Of a stretch of 64,000 bases of DNA, positions 16,963 to 26,906 are shown piece after piece (positions within the stretch are counted from its first letter, which is position 1; each line of letters starts with the position of its first letter). Origin of the DNA: an uncultured Eubacterium sp. (lineage in GTDB: Bacteria; Bacillota; Clostridia; Lachnospirales; Lachnospiraceae); assembly GCA_900548465.1 (NCBI GenBank), contig URKY01000005.1:1-64000 (forward strand). Direction: 5' to 3'. The translations under genes were made by a program, and so were the position numbers. Below the pieces are notes generated by a model. The model saw nothing but the letters and a program-made list of their open reading frames with translations. It did not search any database and was not told the DNA's origin.

Positions 16963-19356
16963 ATGGCAGAACAAATTATAAAAACAGAATATTCTGAGGT
17001 GATGCAGAAAAGCTACATCGACTATGCTATGAGTGTTATTTGTGCCAGAGCACTTCCTGATGCAAGGGATGGATTGAAGCCGGTTCAAAGACGTGTACTT
17101 TATGCCATGGATCAACTTGGATTATCTCACGATAAACCTCATAGAAAGTCGGCACGTATTGTTGGTGATACAATGGGTAAATATCATCCACATGGTGACA
17201 GTTCCATATACGAAACTCTTGTAGTTTTAGCACAGGAGTTTAAGAAGGGAATGGCACTGGTTGACGGACATGGAAACTTCGGCTCTATTGAAGGTGACGG
17301 TGCAGCTGCAATGCGTTACACGGAAGCGAAACTTAAAAAGTTTACTGAAGATGTATACCTTGCAGATTTAAATAAAGACGTAGTTGATTTTATTCCAAAC
17401 TTTGATGAAACCGAGAAGGAACCACAGATACTTCCTGTAAGAGTTCCTAATCTTCTGGTTAACGGTGCGGAAGGTATTGCCGTAGGTATGACTACAAACA
17501 TACCAACTCACAATTTAGGAGAAGTTGTTGACGCTGTAATTGCATATATGGATAAAAACAGTATTACAACAGAAGAATTGCTGGAAATAATGCCGGGACC
17601 GGATTTCCCTACAGGCGGTATTGTGGCAAACAAATCCGACCTTAAGGATATTTACGAAACAGGAAGTGGAAAATTAAAACTTCGTGGAAAGATTGAATTC
17701 GAAAAGGGAAAAGGAAGAGAAAAAGACAAACTTGTTATTACTGAAATTCCATATACAATGATTGGAGCAGGAATAGGAAAGTTTATTTCAGATGTTATAG
17801 ACTTAGTAGAAACTAAGAAGACAACAGACATTGTGGATATTTCCAATGCATCGGATAAGGACGGAATGAGAATCATTCTGGAACTTAAGAAAGGTGCAGA
17901 TGTTGAAAAACTGAAAAATATGCTTTACAAAAAGACAAAGTTAGAGGATACTTTTGGTGTAAATATGCTGGCTATTGCTGACGGACGTCCTGAAGTAATG
18001 GGACTTAAGAGTATAATTAAGTATAGCGTTGATTTTCAGTATGAACTGGCAACAAGAAAATACACAACGCTTCTTAATAAAGCCTTGGAGCAGAAGGAAA
18101 TAAAAGAAGGTCTTATTAAGGCTACTAACATAATTGATTTAATAATAGAAATCATAAGAGGATGTCAGAGCCAAAAGCAGGTAAAGGAATGTCTTGTAAA
18201 TGGAAAAACGGAGGGGATTAAGTTCAAAAATCCTGAGTCTGAAATTCTTGCAGGAAACCTTTCATTTACGGAACGTCAGGCACAGGCAATTCTTGATTTA
18301 AGACTTGCAAAACTCATTGGACTGGAAATCATGGCACTCCAGAAAGAATATCAGGAGTTGGTTAATCAGATTGCGGAATATGAAGATATTCTGTCAAGCA
18401 AACGTGCAATGACAAGGGTTATTAAAAAAGATCTTAAGGCAATTAAGAAAGAGTATGCTACAGAAAGAAAGACGGTAATCGAAGATGGAAAAGAGGCTGT
18501 CTTTGATGAAAATGCCTTCGTTGAACAGGAGGTTGTTTTCGTTCAGGACAAATTTGGATATGCCAAGCTTCTTGAACCGGCAGCCTTTGATAGAAATATT
18601 GAATCTGTTACAAGGGATAATAAATATTATTTCAATTGTATGAATACGGATACAATATGCATATTTACTGACAATGGAAATGTTCATCAGATTAAGGTAC
18701 AGAAAATTCCTACAAAGAAAGTAAGGGAAAAAGGTGTACCGATAGATAATCTTGGAAACTATAGCAGTCAGGGTGAAAGCATAGTTGCCCTTGTAAGCTT
18801 TAGTCAGATAAAAGATAAAAAACTTTTATTTACCACGAAAAACGGTATGATTAAATTAGTAGACGGAAGTGAGTTTGAAACTAACAGAAAAACAATGGCA
18901 GCAACGAAACTGGCTGCAGGAGATGAACTGGTTTCCGTTAAGGTTACAAGAGTGTCAGAACGTGAAGTAAATAATGAAGACATAGACATGCCGGTAGTTT
19001 TATCCGGAGGCTCTGATGATTTTGAGCCTCTCGATTTTGAACAGATGGAATTCGGTGGAATGGATATGGTAGATGATAATGCTCCTGACACTGAGTTGCA
19101 GTATACAAGGGAAATTCTTGTTCTTCAGACTAATGAGGGAATTTTCTTAAGATTCCCGATTAAGGAAGTACCTGAAATGAAAAAAGCTACTCTTGGAGTC
19201 AGGGGAATCAAGTTAAATACTGATGACTTTGTTTCCAATGTTTACCTTCTTGATGTAGGTGATAACGAAGTAGTAAAATGTAAAGGAAAAAGAGTTGATT
19301 TACGCAAACTGAAAATAGGAAAACGTGGAACAAAGGGAGTTAAGGTAAGAAAATAA
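16963..19356 (+). CDS. Type IIA DNA topoisomerase, DNA-cleaving subunit (ParC/GyrA-like)
   Basis: A 797-residue subunit A. YIDYAMSVICARALPDARDGLKPVQRRVLYAM is the N-terminal hallmark, split here as YIDYAMSVI (about 18) and VQRRVLYAM (about 41). The catalytic tyrosine is in AAMRYTEAKL (about 119-128). The C-terminal beta-pinwheel is short: after the NGMIK-type blade and ATLGVRGIKL the protein ends almost directly behind IGKRGTKGVKV, which occupies the place of the gyrase GyrA-box (QRRGGKG-like). The box is degenerate and the following blades are missing. This argues against DNA-wrapping gyrase and for topoisomerase IV-like activity. An acidic insert (FEPLDFEQMEFGGMDMVDD, about 690) interrupts the pinwheel. 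Confidence 0.9.
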   Translation: MAEQIIKTEYSEVMQKSYIDYAMSVICARALPDARDGLKPVQRRVLYAMDQLGLSHDKPHRKSARIVGDTMGKYHPHGDSSIYETLVVLAQEFKKGMALVDGHGNFGSIEGDGAAAMRYTEAKLKKFTEDVYLADLNKDVVDFIPNFDETEKEPQILPVRVPNLLVNGAEGIAVGMTTNIPTHNLGEVVDAVIAYMDKNSITTEELLEIMPGPDFPTGGIVANKSDLKDIYETGSGKLKLRGKIEFEKGKGREKDKLVITEIPYTMIGAGIGKFISDVIDLVETKKTTDIVDISNASDKDGMRIILELKKGADVEKLKNMLYKKTKLEDTFGVNMLAIADGRPEVMGLKSIIKYSVDFQYELATRKYTTLLNKALEQKEIKEGLIKATNIIDLIIEIIRGCQSQKQVKECLVNGKTEGIKFKNPESEILAGNLSFTERQAQAILDLRLAKLIGLEIMALQKEYQELVNQIAEYEDILSSKRAMTRVIKKDLKAIKKEYATERKTVIEDGKEAVFDENAFVEQEVVFVQDKFGYAKLLEPAAFDRNIESVTRDNKYYFNCMNTDTICIFTDNGNVHQIKVQKIPTKKVREKGVPIDNLGNYSSQGESIVALVSFSQIKDKKLLFTTKNGMIKLVDGSEFETNRKTMAATKLAAGDELVSVKVTRVSEREVNNEDIDMPVVLSGGSDDFEPLDFEQMEFGGMDMVDDNAPDTELQYTREILVLQTNEGIFLRFPIKEVPEMKKATLGVRGIKLNTDDFVSNVYLLDVGDNEVVKCKGKRVDLRKLKIGKRGTKGVKVRK

Positions 19357-19428
19357 AATTGATTTAATTAAAAAAGTAACATTGTAGGTTGAGCGAAAAG
19401 ACAAGAGTGAAGAATAATGAGGATACAT

Positions 19429-21543
19429 ATGAATAAGTTTTTAAATATGGTACTTAGTATGATTATGGCAATAGCTATGGTCTTTGGTTTGTGTGGCTTA
19501 AACGTTGATACTGTTAAAGTAAATGCCGCTACAGATCCTTTTGAGGAAAGTATTAAAAATTTTCCTCAAAGTTACAAAAATTACCTGAGAGGACTTCATT
19601 CAAAGTATCCGAATTGGAAATTTGAAATGTACAACACAGGCATTGATTTTAGCCAGGCTGTAGATAACGAATATAAAAATAATAGGAGTCTTATTGAAAA
19701 TTCTTACAGCAAATTTTTAAAATCTAATGAACCCGGTGATTATGATGCAAGCAAGGGAACTTACATAGCAAAGGATGGAGGAAGGTGGGTTTCTTCCTCG
19801 AAAAATGCAATAGCGTATTTTATGGATCCAAGGAATTTCTTAAATGCAAAACATGTGTATATGTTTGAAAAATTGTCTTACGATTCAGTAAATCAGACTC
19901 AGGTAGGAGTAGAGGCAATTCTAGAGGGCTCATTTATGCATGACAATGAAATAGGATATTTAACCTCTGCCGGTAAGTACAAAACAACGAATATTAAATA
20001 TTCATCGCAAATTTTGTCAGCGGCTCAGGAAAGCAATGTCAGTGCATATTACATTGCATCTAAAATAGTGCAGGAAATTGGAATGTCAAAACATTCAAAA
20101 TATGCAGGAATGGGAGCAGGTGGAAGTGTTAACGGAGAATATGGCAAATACAAGGGAGTTTATAATTTCTACAATATAGGAGCTTATTCAAGTGCAAATC
20201 CCATTGCAAACGGATTAGCATGGGCAGGCTCAGGGAAGACATATAAGAGACCTTGGAATACACCAATGAAGTCTATTAATGGTGGTGCAATTTATATAGG
20301 AGAGAAATACATAAACTGTGGGCAGAATACGATTTATTATCAGCGATTTAATGTAAATAAAGCATCAAGATATGGGTTATATGAACATCAGTATATGACT
20401 AATGTTTATGGTGCCGCAGCAGAGGCTGCAATTACTTCTTCCGCATATGAAAATATGGGAATTGCTCATTTGACAAAGACTTTTGTTGTTCCTGTTTACA
20501 ATAACATGCCGGATGAAAAGGCAGCGGTAACCCTTGGAAATGCAACAAAATCAGGAGAGATTATTTCTGCAGTTAATGTGCGTAAGGGACCTGCAACATC
20601 ATATAAAAAAATAGTAACTCTCGCAAAAGGAGATACAGTTACAGTTTCAAAGGGAGTTATGACGACAGCAGATTTTGGAAGCAGCTGGCTTAGCAACCCT
20701 TATTGGTATTATGTTACGGTAACCAAGAATGGAAAAAAATACACCGGGTATATCGCAGCTACATATGTCACAACAGTAAGTGAAATGGAAATTCCAGAGG
20801 ATTCCAAAGTAAAATTACCTGTTAAAGTATCATCGGGTAAGGTATATTACATGTCAGACAACCCCGCCATTGCAACAGTGGATGCTAACGGAAATATTAC
20901 CGGAAAGAAAGAAGGTCTTGTAACTGTCAGGGCATTTACACAGTGCTCAAGTATGGGAACAATGACTGTTCAAATAGGAAACAGTAACAAACCGCAGGTT
21001 CCTGTCGTAAGTGGAATTTCAAAAAAATATAATGCCATAAAACTTAAATGGAATGTTGAAGCGGGAGTCAGCAGATATTACATTTATAAAAAACAGACAA
21101 ATAAAAAATATAAATTATTAAAGATAGTAAAAGGTAATGTACATTCATTTACCGATGGAAAATTAATTACCGGACAGGCTTATTATTATAAAGTTAAAGC
21201 ATGTAAAATAGTAAAAGGCACAAAATATAAAAGTGCAAAATCAAAGGCTGTTAAGGTAATACCTATACCTCAGACACCGAAAAAGCCAGTGATTAAATCA
21301 ACTAAAACAGGGGCTCAGGTATCTTGGAATAAGATAAAGGGAGCTTCCGGTTATGTGATTTACAAAAAAAGTGCAAAAAAAGGAAAATACAAAAAATATA
21401 AAACTGTAACCAAAAAAGTTACTTCAATTAATGAAATTTTGATTAAAAATAAAACATATTACTATAAAGTGGTTGCATATAGAAAAGTTTCTAATAAAAT
21501 AGTCTATGGAAAAAGGTCAGCTGCTAGTTACATAAAGAAGTAA
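19429..21543 (+). CDS. Secreted glucosaminidase-type cell-wall hydrolase with SH3, Ig-like and FN3 domains
   Basis: A 704-residue exported autolysin-like protein. The signal peptide ends near residue 34 (VNAATD). The catalytic region (about 40-345) resembles beta-N-acetylglucosaminidase domains of clostridia (ILEGSFMHDN, YYIASKIVQEIG, and YNFYNIGAYSSANP; the Glu in EGSF or QEIG is the likely acid). Then come an SH3-like domain (about 370-450, VNVRKGPATSYKKI), a BIG2 Ig-like domain (about 455-520) and two fibronectin type III-like domains rich in Lys and Tyr (about 525-704). It probably remodels peptidoglycan during growth or division. ATG 19429 with TGAGGA upstream is preferred to the ATG at 19417. 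Confidence 0.88.
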   Translation: MNKFLNMVLSMIMAIAMVFGLCGLNVDTVKVNAATDPFEESIKNFPQSYKNYLRGLHSKYPNWKFEMYNTGIDFSQAVDNEYKNNRSLIENSYSKFLKSNEPGDYDASKGTYIAKDGGRWVSSSKNAIAYFMDPRNFLNAKHVYMFEKLSYDSVNQTQVGVEAILEGSFMHDNEIGYLTSAGKYKTTNIKYSSQILSAAQESNVSAYYIASKIVQEIGMSKHSKYAGMGAGGSVNGEYGKYKGVYNFYNIGAYSSANPIANGLAWAGSGKTYKRPWNTPMKSINGGAIYIGEKYINCGQNTIYYQRFNVNKASRYGLYEHQYMTNVYGAAAEAAITSSAYENMGIAHLTKTFVVPVYNNMPDEKAAVTLGNATKSGEIISAVNVRKGPATSYKKIVTLAKGDTVTVSKGVMTTADFGSSWLSNPYWYYVTVTKNGKKYTGYIAATYVTTVSEMEIPEDSKVKLPVKVSSGKVYYMSDNPAIATVDANGNITGKKEGLVTVRAFTQCSSMGTMTVQIGNSNKPQVPVVSGISKKYNAIKLKWNVEAGVSRYYIYKKQTNKKYKLLKIVKGNVHSFTDGKLITGQAYYYKVKACKIVKGTKYKSAKSKAVKVIPIPQTPKKPVIKSTKTGAQVSWNKIKGASGYVIYKKSAKKGKYKKYKTVTKKVTSINEILIKNKTYYYKVVAYRKVSNKIVYGKRSAASYIKK

Positions 21544-21556
21544 ATGAGGAGGCAAA

Positions 21557-22342
21557 ATGATTAATTTTATTGTGTGTGGATTAGAAGATACATTATTGAC
21601 ACAGGATAATGAAAATATATCAGAAGAAACTATTGAATTAATAAATAACTTAATTGATAATGGAATGAAGTTCGCTGTAGCTACAGGAAAAAATTACAAT
21701 GCAGTGAAAGATTTATTTGGAAAAGTAAAGAACAAAATAATATACATATGCAACGACGGCGGAGTTGTGATTTATCAGGATAAGGTAATAAGCAAAACCG
21801 CAGTGGACAGGCTTGTATGCCTTGATATTGTTTCAGAATTGGCAAAGGATGAGTTTATTGGAAAGTTCCAGCTATTGTTTTCAGGTGAAAGGGATACTTT
21901 CGTAACAACCCATGATTATTCCTTTGTGAATTTCCTCAAACAAAAGGGGATTGAAGCTGAATTTATTAAAGACATGCGGGACATCAGGGGAGAGATAACA
22001 AAGATTACAATTTATGCAAAGGACGGTTTTGATGAAAAACAGTACGAGCATTTCTATAAAAAATGGGCAGCAAAGGCAAATGTAGCAATAGCTGATCCTA
22101 ACAGAATGTTTGTGACGGGAGAGTTCGTTACAAAGGGAATGGCAATTGCCCTGATTCAGCATATTTATGAAATATCCCCTGAGGATACGGTAGTATTTGG
22201 AAGCGGATATAGTGACATTAATATGTTTGAACATAGTTTTTACAGCTACGCAATGCAGTGGTCTGATACAGAAGTAAAGCATGCTGCGAAACATATTACG
22301 GAAAGTGTAGATACTATTCTTGAAGATGTTATGCGTATGTAG
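21557..22342 (+). CDS. Cof-type HAD superfamily protein with degenerate catalytic motifs
   Basis: A 261-residue member of the Cof/HAD phosphatase family by overall layout: motif II is VATGKN (about 40), and a Lys-containing segment FVTKGMAIALI lies near 193. Motif I, normally DxDGTL with the Asp nucleophile, reads GLEDTLL (residues 8-14). Motif IV, normally GDxxND, reads GSGYSD (about 214-219). The nucleophile and metal-binding Asp residues are therefore missing and phosphatase activity is unlikely. The frame is intact with a good AGGAGG site, so the gene appears to be maintained. It ends 11 bases before the PrsA-like gene; a shared transcript is likely. Confidence 0.75.
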   Translation: MINFIVCGLEDTLLTQDNENISEETIELINNLIDNGMKFAVATGKNYNAVKDLFGKVKNKIIYICNDGGVVIYQDKVISKTAVDRLVCLDIVSELAKDEFIGKFQLLFSGERDTFVTTHDYSFVNFLKQKGIEAEFIKDMRDIRGEITKITIYAKDGFDEKQYEHFYKKWAAKANVAIADPNRMFVTGEFVTKGMAIALIQHIYEISPEDTVVFGSGYSDINMFEHSFYSYAMQWSDTEVKHAAKHITESVDTILEDVMRM

Positions 22343-22353
22343 TGGGAGGCAAA

Positions 22354-23382
22354 ATGAAAGTTAAAAAATTCAAAAAGATAATTTCACTGGGAATGGCAGT
22401 GATACTTGCCGGAACAGTATTGACCGGGTGCAAAATAAAAAGTGATACACCAATTCTTGGAAAGATATTCGGACTTGGCGGTAATCAGATATTCAAGGTT
22501 AACGAACTGGTTTGTAGCAAAATTGAATATAAACTTGTATTTATGGATTATGTGAATAAATACAAGAAGGATTTCGGTGGAGACATTGATTGGAATGCCA
22601 AAATTAACAATGACCTTACCATGAAAGAATATATTATGGATAAGGCAAAGGAAGATATTTCCGTTAAATACACAATATCATCTATGGCTGAAGAGAAAAA
22701 TGTCCGTCTGGATAAAGATGATATGGCTGAAGTTGTGGATTTATCAAATGAATATTATAACAAACTAAGTCAGGATGAAAAAGATTTCACAGAGGCTACT
22801 TTAGATGATGTTCAGGCGGTATATTGTAATTATGAGTTGGCAGATAAAGTTTATGAAAAAGTTACGGAAGACGTAGGAAACGACATTAGTGAAGAGGATG
22901 CCAGAGTAATCAAAATCCAATATATACGAATGAGTACAGACAATAACACTGTGGCAGAAATTAAATCTAAGTTAAATAAGATTGCAAAAAAAGTGACTGA
23001 TGAAAAACAGGACTTTTCTAAAGAAGCTAAACAGGTAAGCGAAGATGATTCCGTAGAGAAAGTTCTTAAGAAGAACGAGGCTAAGCAAAAGTTTGAAACA
23101 GAATCCTTTAAAGTAAATCCGGGTCAGGTAAGCAAAATAATTAACGATGGTAAGAATTATTACTTAATCTATTGCGTTGATAATTATGATAAAACTGCAA
23201 CAGCCACAAACAAGGCGGAAATAATTAAAGAAGCAAAGGATCAGTACTTTGCAAAAGAGTACAACAAATATGTTAAAAGCGTAAGCAAAGACATTAACAC
23301 CTCAGCATGGAACAAGATTGAGCCAGAAGATACAAAGGACATGAAAACATGTAATTTGATTGAGTTGTACAATAATAGGTAA
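22354..23382 (+). CDS. Lipoprotein resembling PrsA/SurA-type foldases
   Basis: A 342-residue lipoprotein with the lipobox VLTGC (Cys about 26). The helical N-terminal part (about 45-180) is like the chaperone domain of SurA/PrsA. About 185-290 looks like a diverged parvulin domain (IKIQYIRMSTDN at its start, then VNPGQVSKIINDGKNYYLIYCVDNYD). It probably helps exported proteins fold at the outer face of the membrane. The parvulin part is weakly conserved, so isomerase activity is doubtful. GGGAGG at 22344-22349 supports the ATG at 22354 rather than the GTG at 22342. Confidence 0.7.
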   Translation: MKVKKFKKIISLGMAVILAGTVLTGCKIKSDTPILGKIFGLGGNQIFKVNELVCSKIEYKLVFMDYVNKYKKDFGGDIDWNAKINNDLTMKEYIMDKAKEDISVKYTISSMAEEKNVRLDKDDMAEVVDLSNEYYNKLSQDEKDFTEATLDDVQAVYCNYELADKVYEKVTEDVGNDISEEDARVIKIQYIRMSTDNNTVAEIKSKLNKIAKKVTDEKQDFSKEAKQVSEDDSVEKVLKKNEAKQKFETESFKVNPGQVSKIINDGKNYYLIYCVDNYDKTATATNKAEIIKEAKDQYFAKEYNKYVKSVSKDINTSAWNKIEPEDTKDMKTCNLIELYNNR

Positions 23383-23487
23383 AATAATGAAATGTATTGT
23401 AAATAAATTTAACTAATGATACAATCGACAAAAGAGTATAAAAAACGATAAAAATGATTGTATTATGAAAAACATTAATAAAAGCAA

Positions 23488-23525
23488 AAAAAAGCCCCTT
23501 GCAAAATTGACTGCAAGGGGCTTTT
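23488..23525. terminator. Bidirectional terminator between foldase and yfhO genes
   Basis: AAAAGCCCCTTGCA and TGCAAGGGGCTTTT form perfect 14-bp arms around an 8-base loop. The minus-strand T-run is longer, so it mainly serves the yfhO transcript, but it also closes the plus-strand unit. Confidence 0.92.
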
Positions 23526-23537
23526 ACTTTATACTAT

Positions 23538-26249
23538 TTATTCTTTAGAGTCGTTATTCTGGGCTTTTTTTACCTCAGGAGCTGACTCTTTTTTTGACTT
23601 TGTAATGAATCCGTAAATTCTGTCCTTAAATATCAATCCGATGAAAATTAAGAGACAGAGAATTGTTATAAGAATTCCCGGAACAAAACCTCTAGGTGTA
23701 TATTTGAATGTGACTTCGTGGCTTCCTGCGTCTACGAAAACACCAATCAAAGCACCGTTGCAAATAGGAGTAAGTTCTGTCTTTACGCCGTCTACATATA
23801 CGCTCCAGCTCTTGTCATAAGGAATAGAAGTGTACATAATTCCCTGAGATGTAGCATTAATCTTACCTGTAATCTTAGTATCAGTAAATGTGTCTACAAC
23901 GTAAGGGTTCTGGTTAAGTAACTTGTAATCCTCCTGCCAAGCTGCATCGTCGAAAGCATATGCATAGCAGGCTGAAAGTGTCTGACCGTCTCCGGCAGTT
24001 ACCGTTACAGTAGAACCGGCAGTAATCTTTCCTAAGTGACAAATATAATTTTGGTTAGTTGATGAAAATGTCTTTGTTGTTGTCTCTGTGCCATTTTCCT
24101 GAATCTTTCCATTTGAAACAGTGGCTGTAAGAGTTTCTGAAGCTGTTGTACAGTAGAAGTACACATCATATAAATCAGAATCGCTTATTTTATTTACGGT
24201 GTCATATTCATCAAAGTTATATTCCGTTGTAAATTTTCCTACGGAAGGAGAATTTAACTGATGGAATATTGTCTTTCCACCGTTAACTGCAGTTATAACA
24301 AAATTGTTTTGAGTTACAAACGGATTTCCTGTTTTCTTGTTCCAGTTAGCTTCAGTACTTAAATTCATCATAAAGCCAAGTGGTAAAGTATTGTTGTACT
24401 TGTATAAATGAAGTACTGAAGAAGTTGTTCCATTGTTTCCTAAATAATTAGAAGTTGTAACTTCAGTCATGCTGTCACGAAGGGACGGATTATCATTTGT
24501 AAATTCATATTTAATAGAGAACAATGAAGCCGTAAGAGGTGTATGTCCTAAATATGAATAAGCATTAAATGATGTCTGTAAACCGATTTCATTGTAGTAA
24601 TCCTGCATTGCAGCAGAAGCTACAGATGAGAAAGTTGAAATACTGTTGTATCCAAAACGGGCACCGTCATTTCTTGTTGTGTGTGCAGCACCTTCAGTTC
24701 TGTAAAAATGAACACCTTCTGAATCAGCAAGCTGTTTTGCCTGATCGTTTAACTGCTTGTATGTTTCTGTAGCATCATAATATCCGCTTCTTGATGAAGT
24801 GCTTGGAATACCTGTAACAGTCATGTTAAGGGTTAATTCACAAAATACCACAAGCACTAACAGATATGTGAAAAATCCTTTCATATCAGTAAATTTGCGA
24901 TAGCAGAAGAAGACGATTAAATACAAAATAATGAATAATAAACTTAAATATACAATCTTCGTCATGCTTGTGCTAATGTCAAGTTCGCTGAAAAACTGAG
25001 TGTTTTTAAAGATTTCCTGCATTACAAGAATTAAACCGATTGAAGCACCGGTGGAACCCACAATCTGTGCAGGTTTGAATTCTTTAATATGGATAAATGC
25101 CTCATATGCCATTGTGACAATAAGGAAAATATACAAAAATGATTCTCTACATGGAAGACTGTTTGGAAAATGGAATCCATGCCAGATATAGTTAGGTATG
25201 TTAAAATTAAAACTTAATAACATAATTACGGCAATAACAGTCTTACCGATTCTTTCCTTAGCACTGATTTTTTTGCATAACCAGAATAACGGAATAAGAA
25301 TAAATACGGCCACAGTACAATAAATGTTAGGGTCGTGTGGGTATTTTAAATCAGCAACCGGTATGCAGATCAGAGATCTGAAAAGCATGTAAAGAATAGA
25401 AAAATATTCTTCCAGAGCCTTCGGGAAAGATGTATCGGCTGATTTAGTCATAAGCATATTGAAATATTCAGGAAGAACTACGCTGGCAGCAAGTCCTCCA
25501 CCTAGTAATGAATATATTGCAAAATCCTTAAATGCCAATAATCTTGATTTAAGTGCTCCCACATTAGAATCAAAATCGGAAACACATAACAGATATATAA
25601 AATAAATTACACTGTAGATACAAAGCATAATGCCAATGTAGTAGTTAGATAAAATACCTAATGCCAAAGCAATGCAGTACATTTTGTAACGCTTCTGTGT
25701 AACTAATCTTTCAAGACCTAAAATCATAAAAGGCATAAGCCACATACAGTCAAGCCACATAATGTTCCAGCTAAATGCTGCGAAATAAGCTGATAGTGCA
25801 TAAATCATTCCGAAGATAACAGTAGAAATGTCTTTTTTATCGAATTTCTTTGTAAGATAATAAGTAACTGCAAAACCTGAAAGTCCCATTTTAAGTAAAA
25901 TTGAAAAACTTACAAAATCAGCCATGTTGCCCGGCCATAAAATTGTAAGAAGGTTAAATGGACTTGCCAAATAATAAGCGGCAATTGCCACAAAGTTCAT
26001 ACCGGCACCAATCTCCCATGTGTAGAAAAGGCTTCCACCATTATGAAGCTTTTCCTGAAGAATTTGAAGATAAGGTGTGTATTGATGATAACAGTCACTC
26101 CTTAAATACATTTCATCCCCAAACGGAAATACTCCCTTAAATAAATAAACAAGTGTCATTGACAATACAGGTAGAAAGAACGCTAGCAAGTAGAGTTTGT
26201 TATCACTACACCATTTGCCAAAAGAAAAATTATTTTTCTTTATATTCAT
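23538..26249 (-). CDS. YfhO family multi-spanning membrane protein
   Basis: A 903-residue membrane protein of the YfhO family, whose Bacillus member is linked to glycosylation of lipoteichoic acid. The N-terminal half has about a dozen hydrophobic segments. Near the start, GDEMYLRSDCYHQYTPYL resembles the luminal acidic motif of GT-C glycosyltransferases or flippases. Extracytoplasmic beta-rich sequence follows (about 500-850), containing the family segment YDKSWSVYVDGV, then a last membrane helix and a charged tail. The start at 26249 has AAAGGAG 7 bases upstream; a longer frame to 26297 would overlap gtrA more and lacks a site. It is coupled to the gtrA-like gene upstream, which fits a role in surface glycan decoration. 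Confidence 0.85.
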   Translation of the reverse strand: MNIKKNNFSFGKWCSDNKLYLLAFFLPVLSMTLVYLFKGVFPFGDEMYLRSDCYHQYTPYLQILQEKLHNGGSLFYTWEIGAGMNFVAIAAYYLASPFNLLTILWPGNMADFVSFSILLKMGLSGFAVTYYLTKKFDKKDISTVIFGMIYALSAYFAAFSWNIMWLDCMWLMPFMILGLERLVTQKRYKMYCIALALGILSNYYIGIMLCIYSVIYFIYLLCVSDFDSNVGALKSRLLAFKDFAIYSLLGGGLAASVVLPEYFNMLMTKSADTSFPKALEEYFSILYMLFRSLICIPVADLKYPHDPNIYCTVAVFILIPLFWLCKKISAKERIGKTVIAVIMLLSFNFNIPNYIWHGFHFPNSLPCRESFLYIFLIVTMAYEAFIHIKEFKPAQIVGSTGASIGLILVMQEIFKNTQFFSELDISTSMTKIVYLSLLFIILYLIVFFCYRKFTDMKGFFTYLLVLVVFCELTLNMTVTGIPSTSSRSGYYDATETYKQLNDQAKQLADSEGVHFYRTEGAAHTTRNDGARFGYNSISTFSSVASAAMQDYYNEIGLQTSFNAYSYLGHTPLTASLFSIKYEFTNDNPSLRDSMTEVTTSNYLGNNGTTSSVLHLYKYNNTLPLGFMMNLSTEANWNKKTGNPFVTQNNFVITAVNGGKTIFHQLNSPSVGKFTTEYNFDEYDTVNKISDSDLYDVYFYCTTASETLTATVSNGKIQENGTETTTKTFSSTNQNYICHLGKITAGSTVTVTAGDGQTLSACYAYAFDDAAWQEDYKLLNQNPYVVDTFTDTKITGKINATSQGIMYTSIPYDKSWSVYVDGVKTELTPICNGALIGVFVDAGSHEVTFKYTPRGFVPGILITILCLLIFIGLIFKDRIYGFITKSKKESAPEVKKAQNNDSKE

Positions 26250-26724
26250 TGTTTGTCTCCTTTCTCTTGTTAAAGATAAATAATTTGCTAAATACATAGT
26301 TAAGGATTACTGTTAATACCATCGCAACAGCTTTTGCAATATAAGGGTTTCCGCGGAAAAGTTTTGAAACAATAAGAATTACTTCAGTCATAACTAATGT
26401 AAAGATTCTCACATTGGCAAATCTCAAAAATTCCCCAAACACTTCCACGAAACCGTGGGTTTTGCTCTTGAAAACCCAAAGCTTGTTCGTAACATAGGCA
26501 AACAATATTGCACAAAGTGTCGATATGATATTTGATATAAGCTCATCAAGACCCATTGCCGTGATAGAAGAGAATACCCCATAGTCAACTATACACGTAC
26601 CAAGCCCAAAAAACATATATGATAACATTTCATAACTAATCAGTCCCATAATCAATGTTTGAAGGTACTGATTTTTGAAATGCTTAAGCAAAAAAGTCCG
26701 TACTTTTATAATCTTTTCTTTCAT
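26230..26724 (-). CDS. GtrA-like family membrane protein
   Basis: A 164-residue protein with four hydrophobic segments in the usual GtrA arrangement (LISYEMLSYMFFGLGT, ISNIISTLCAILFAYVTNKLWVF, MTEVILIVSK, and AVAMVLTVILNYVFSKLFIF). GtrA-like proteins are thought to flip undecaprenyl-linked sugars for glycan modification. The start at 26724 has CGGAGG 5 bases away; upstream in-frame ATGs have poorer sites. Its 3' end overlaps the yfhO start by 20 bases, so the two are translationally coupled and likely act together. Confidence 0.85.
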   Translation of the reverse strand: MKEKIIKVRTFLLKHFKNQYLQTLIMGLISYEMLSYMFFGLGTCIVDYGVFSSITAMGLDELISNIISTLCAILFAYVTNKLWVFKSKTHGFVEVFGEFLRFANVRIFTLVMTEVILIVSKLFRGNPYIAKAVAMVLTVILNYVFSKLFIFNKRKETNNEYKEK

Positions 26725-26842
26725 ATATTCCTCCGTAAAACGAATTGTGGAATAAGTATTCATAATCCTTTCTATTCTACTATAAAAATAGAAAAGTGTA
26801 AATGAAAAGTGACTATTTGCATTTAGGGCAAAAGACAAAAAA

Positions 26843-26889
26843 ATTCCGACAATAGTAAAATTTATACATACAATCACTATTGTCGGATT
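26843..26889 (-). terminator. Intrinsic terminator of argG
   Basis: Perfect 12-bp arms (TCCGACAATAGT at 26845-26856 and its complement at 26876-26887) are followed on the minus strand by a T-run. It sits 18 bases after the argG stop codon. Confidence 0.8.
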
Positions 26890-26906
26890 TATTTAAAATA
26901 TACTAC

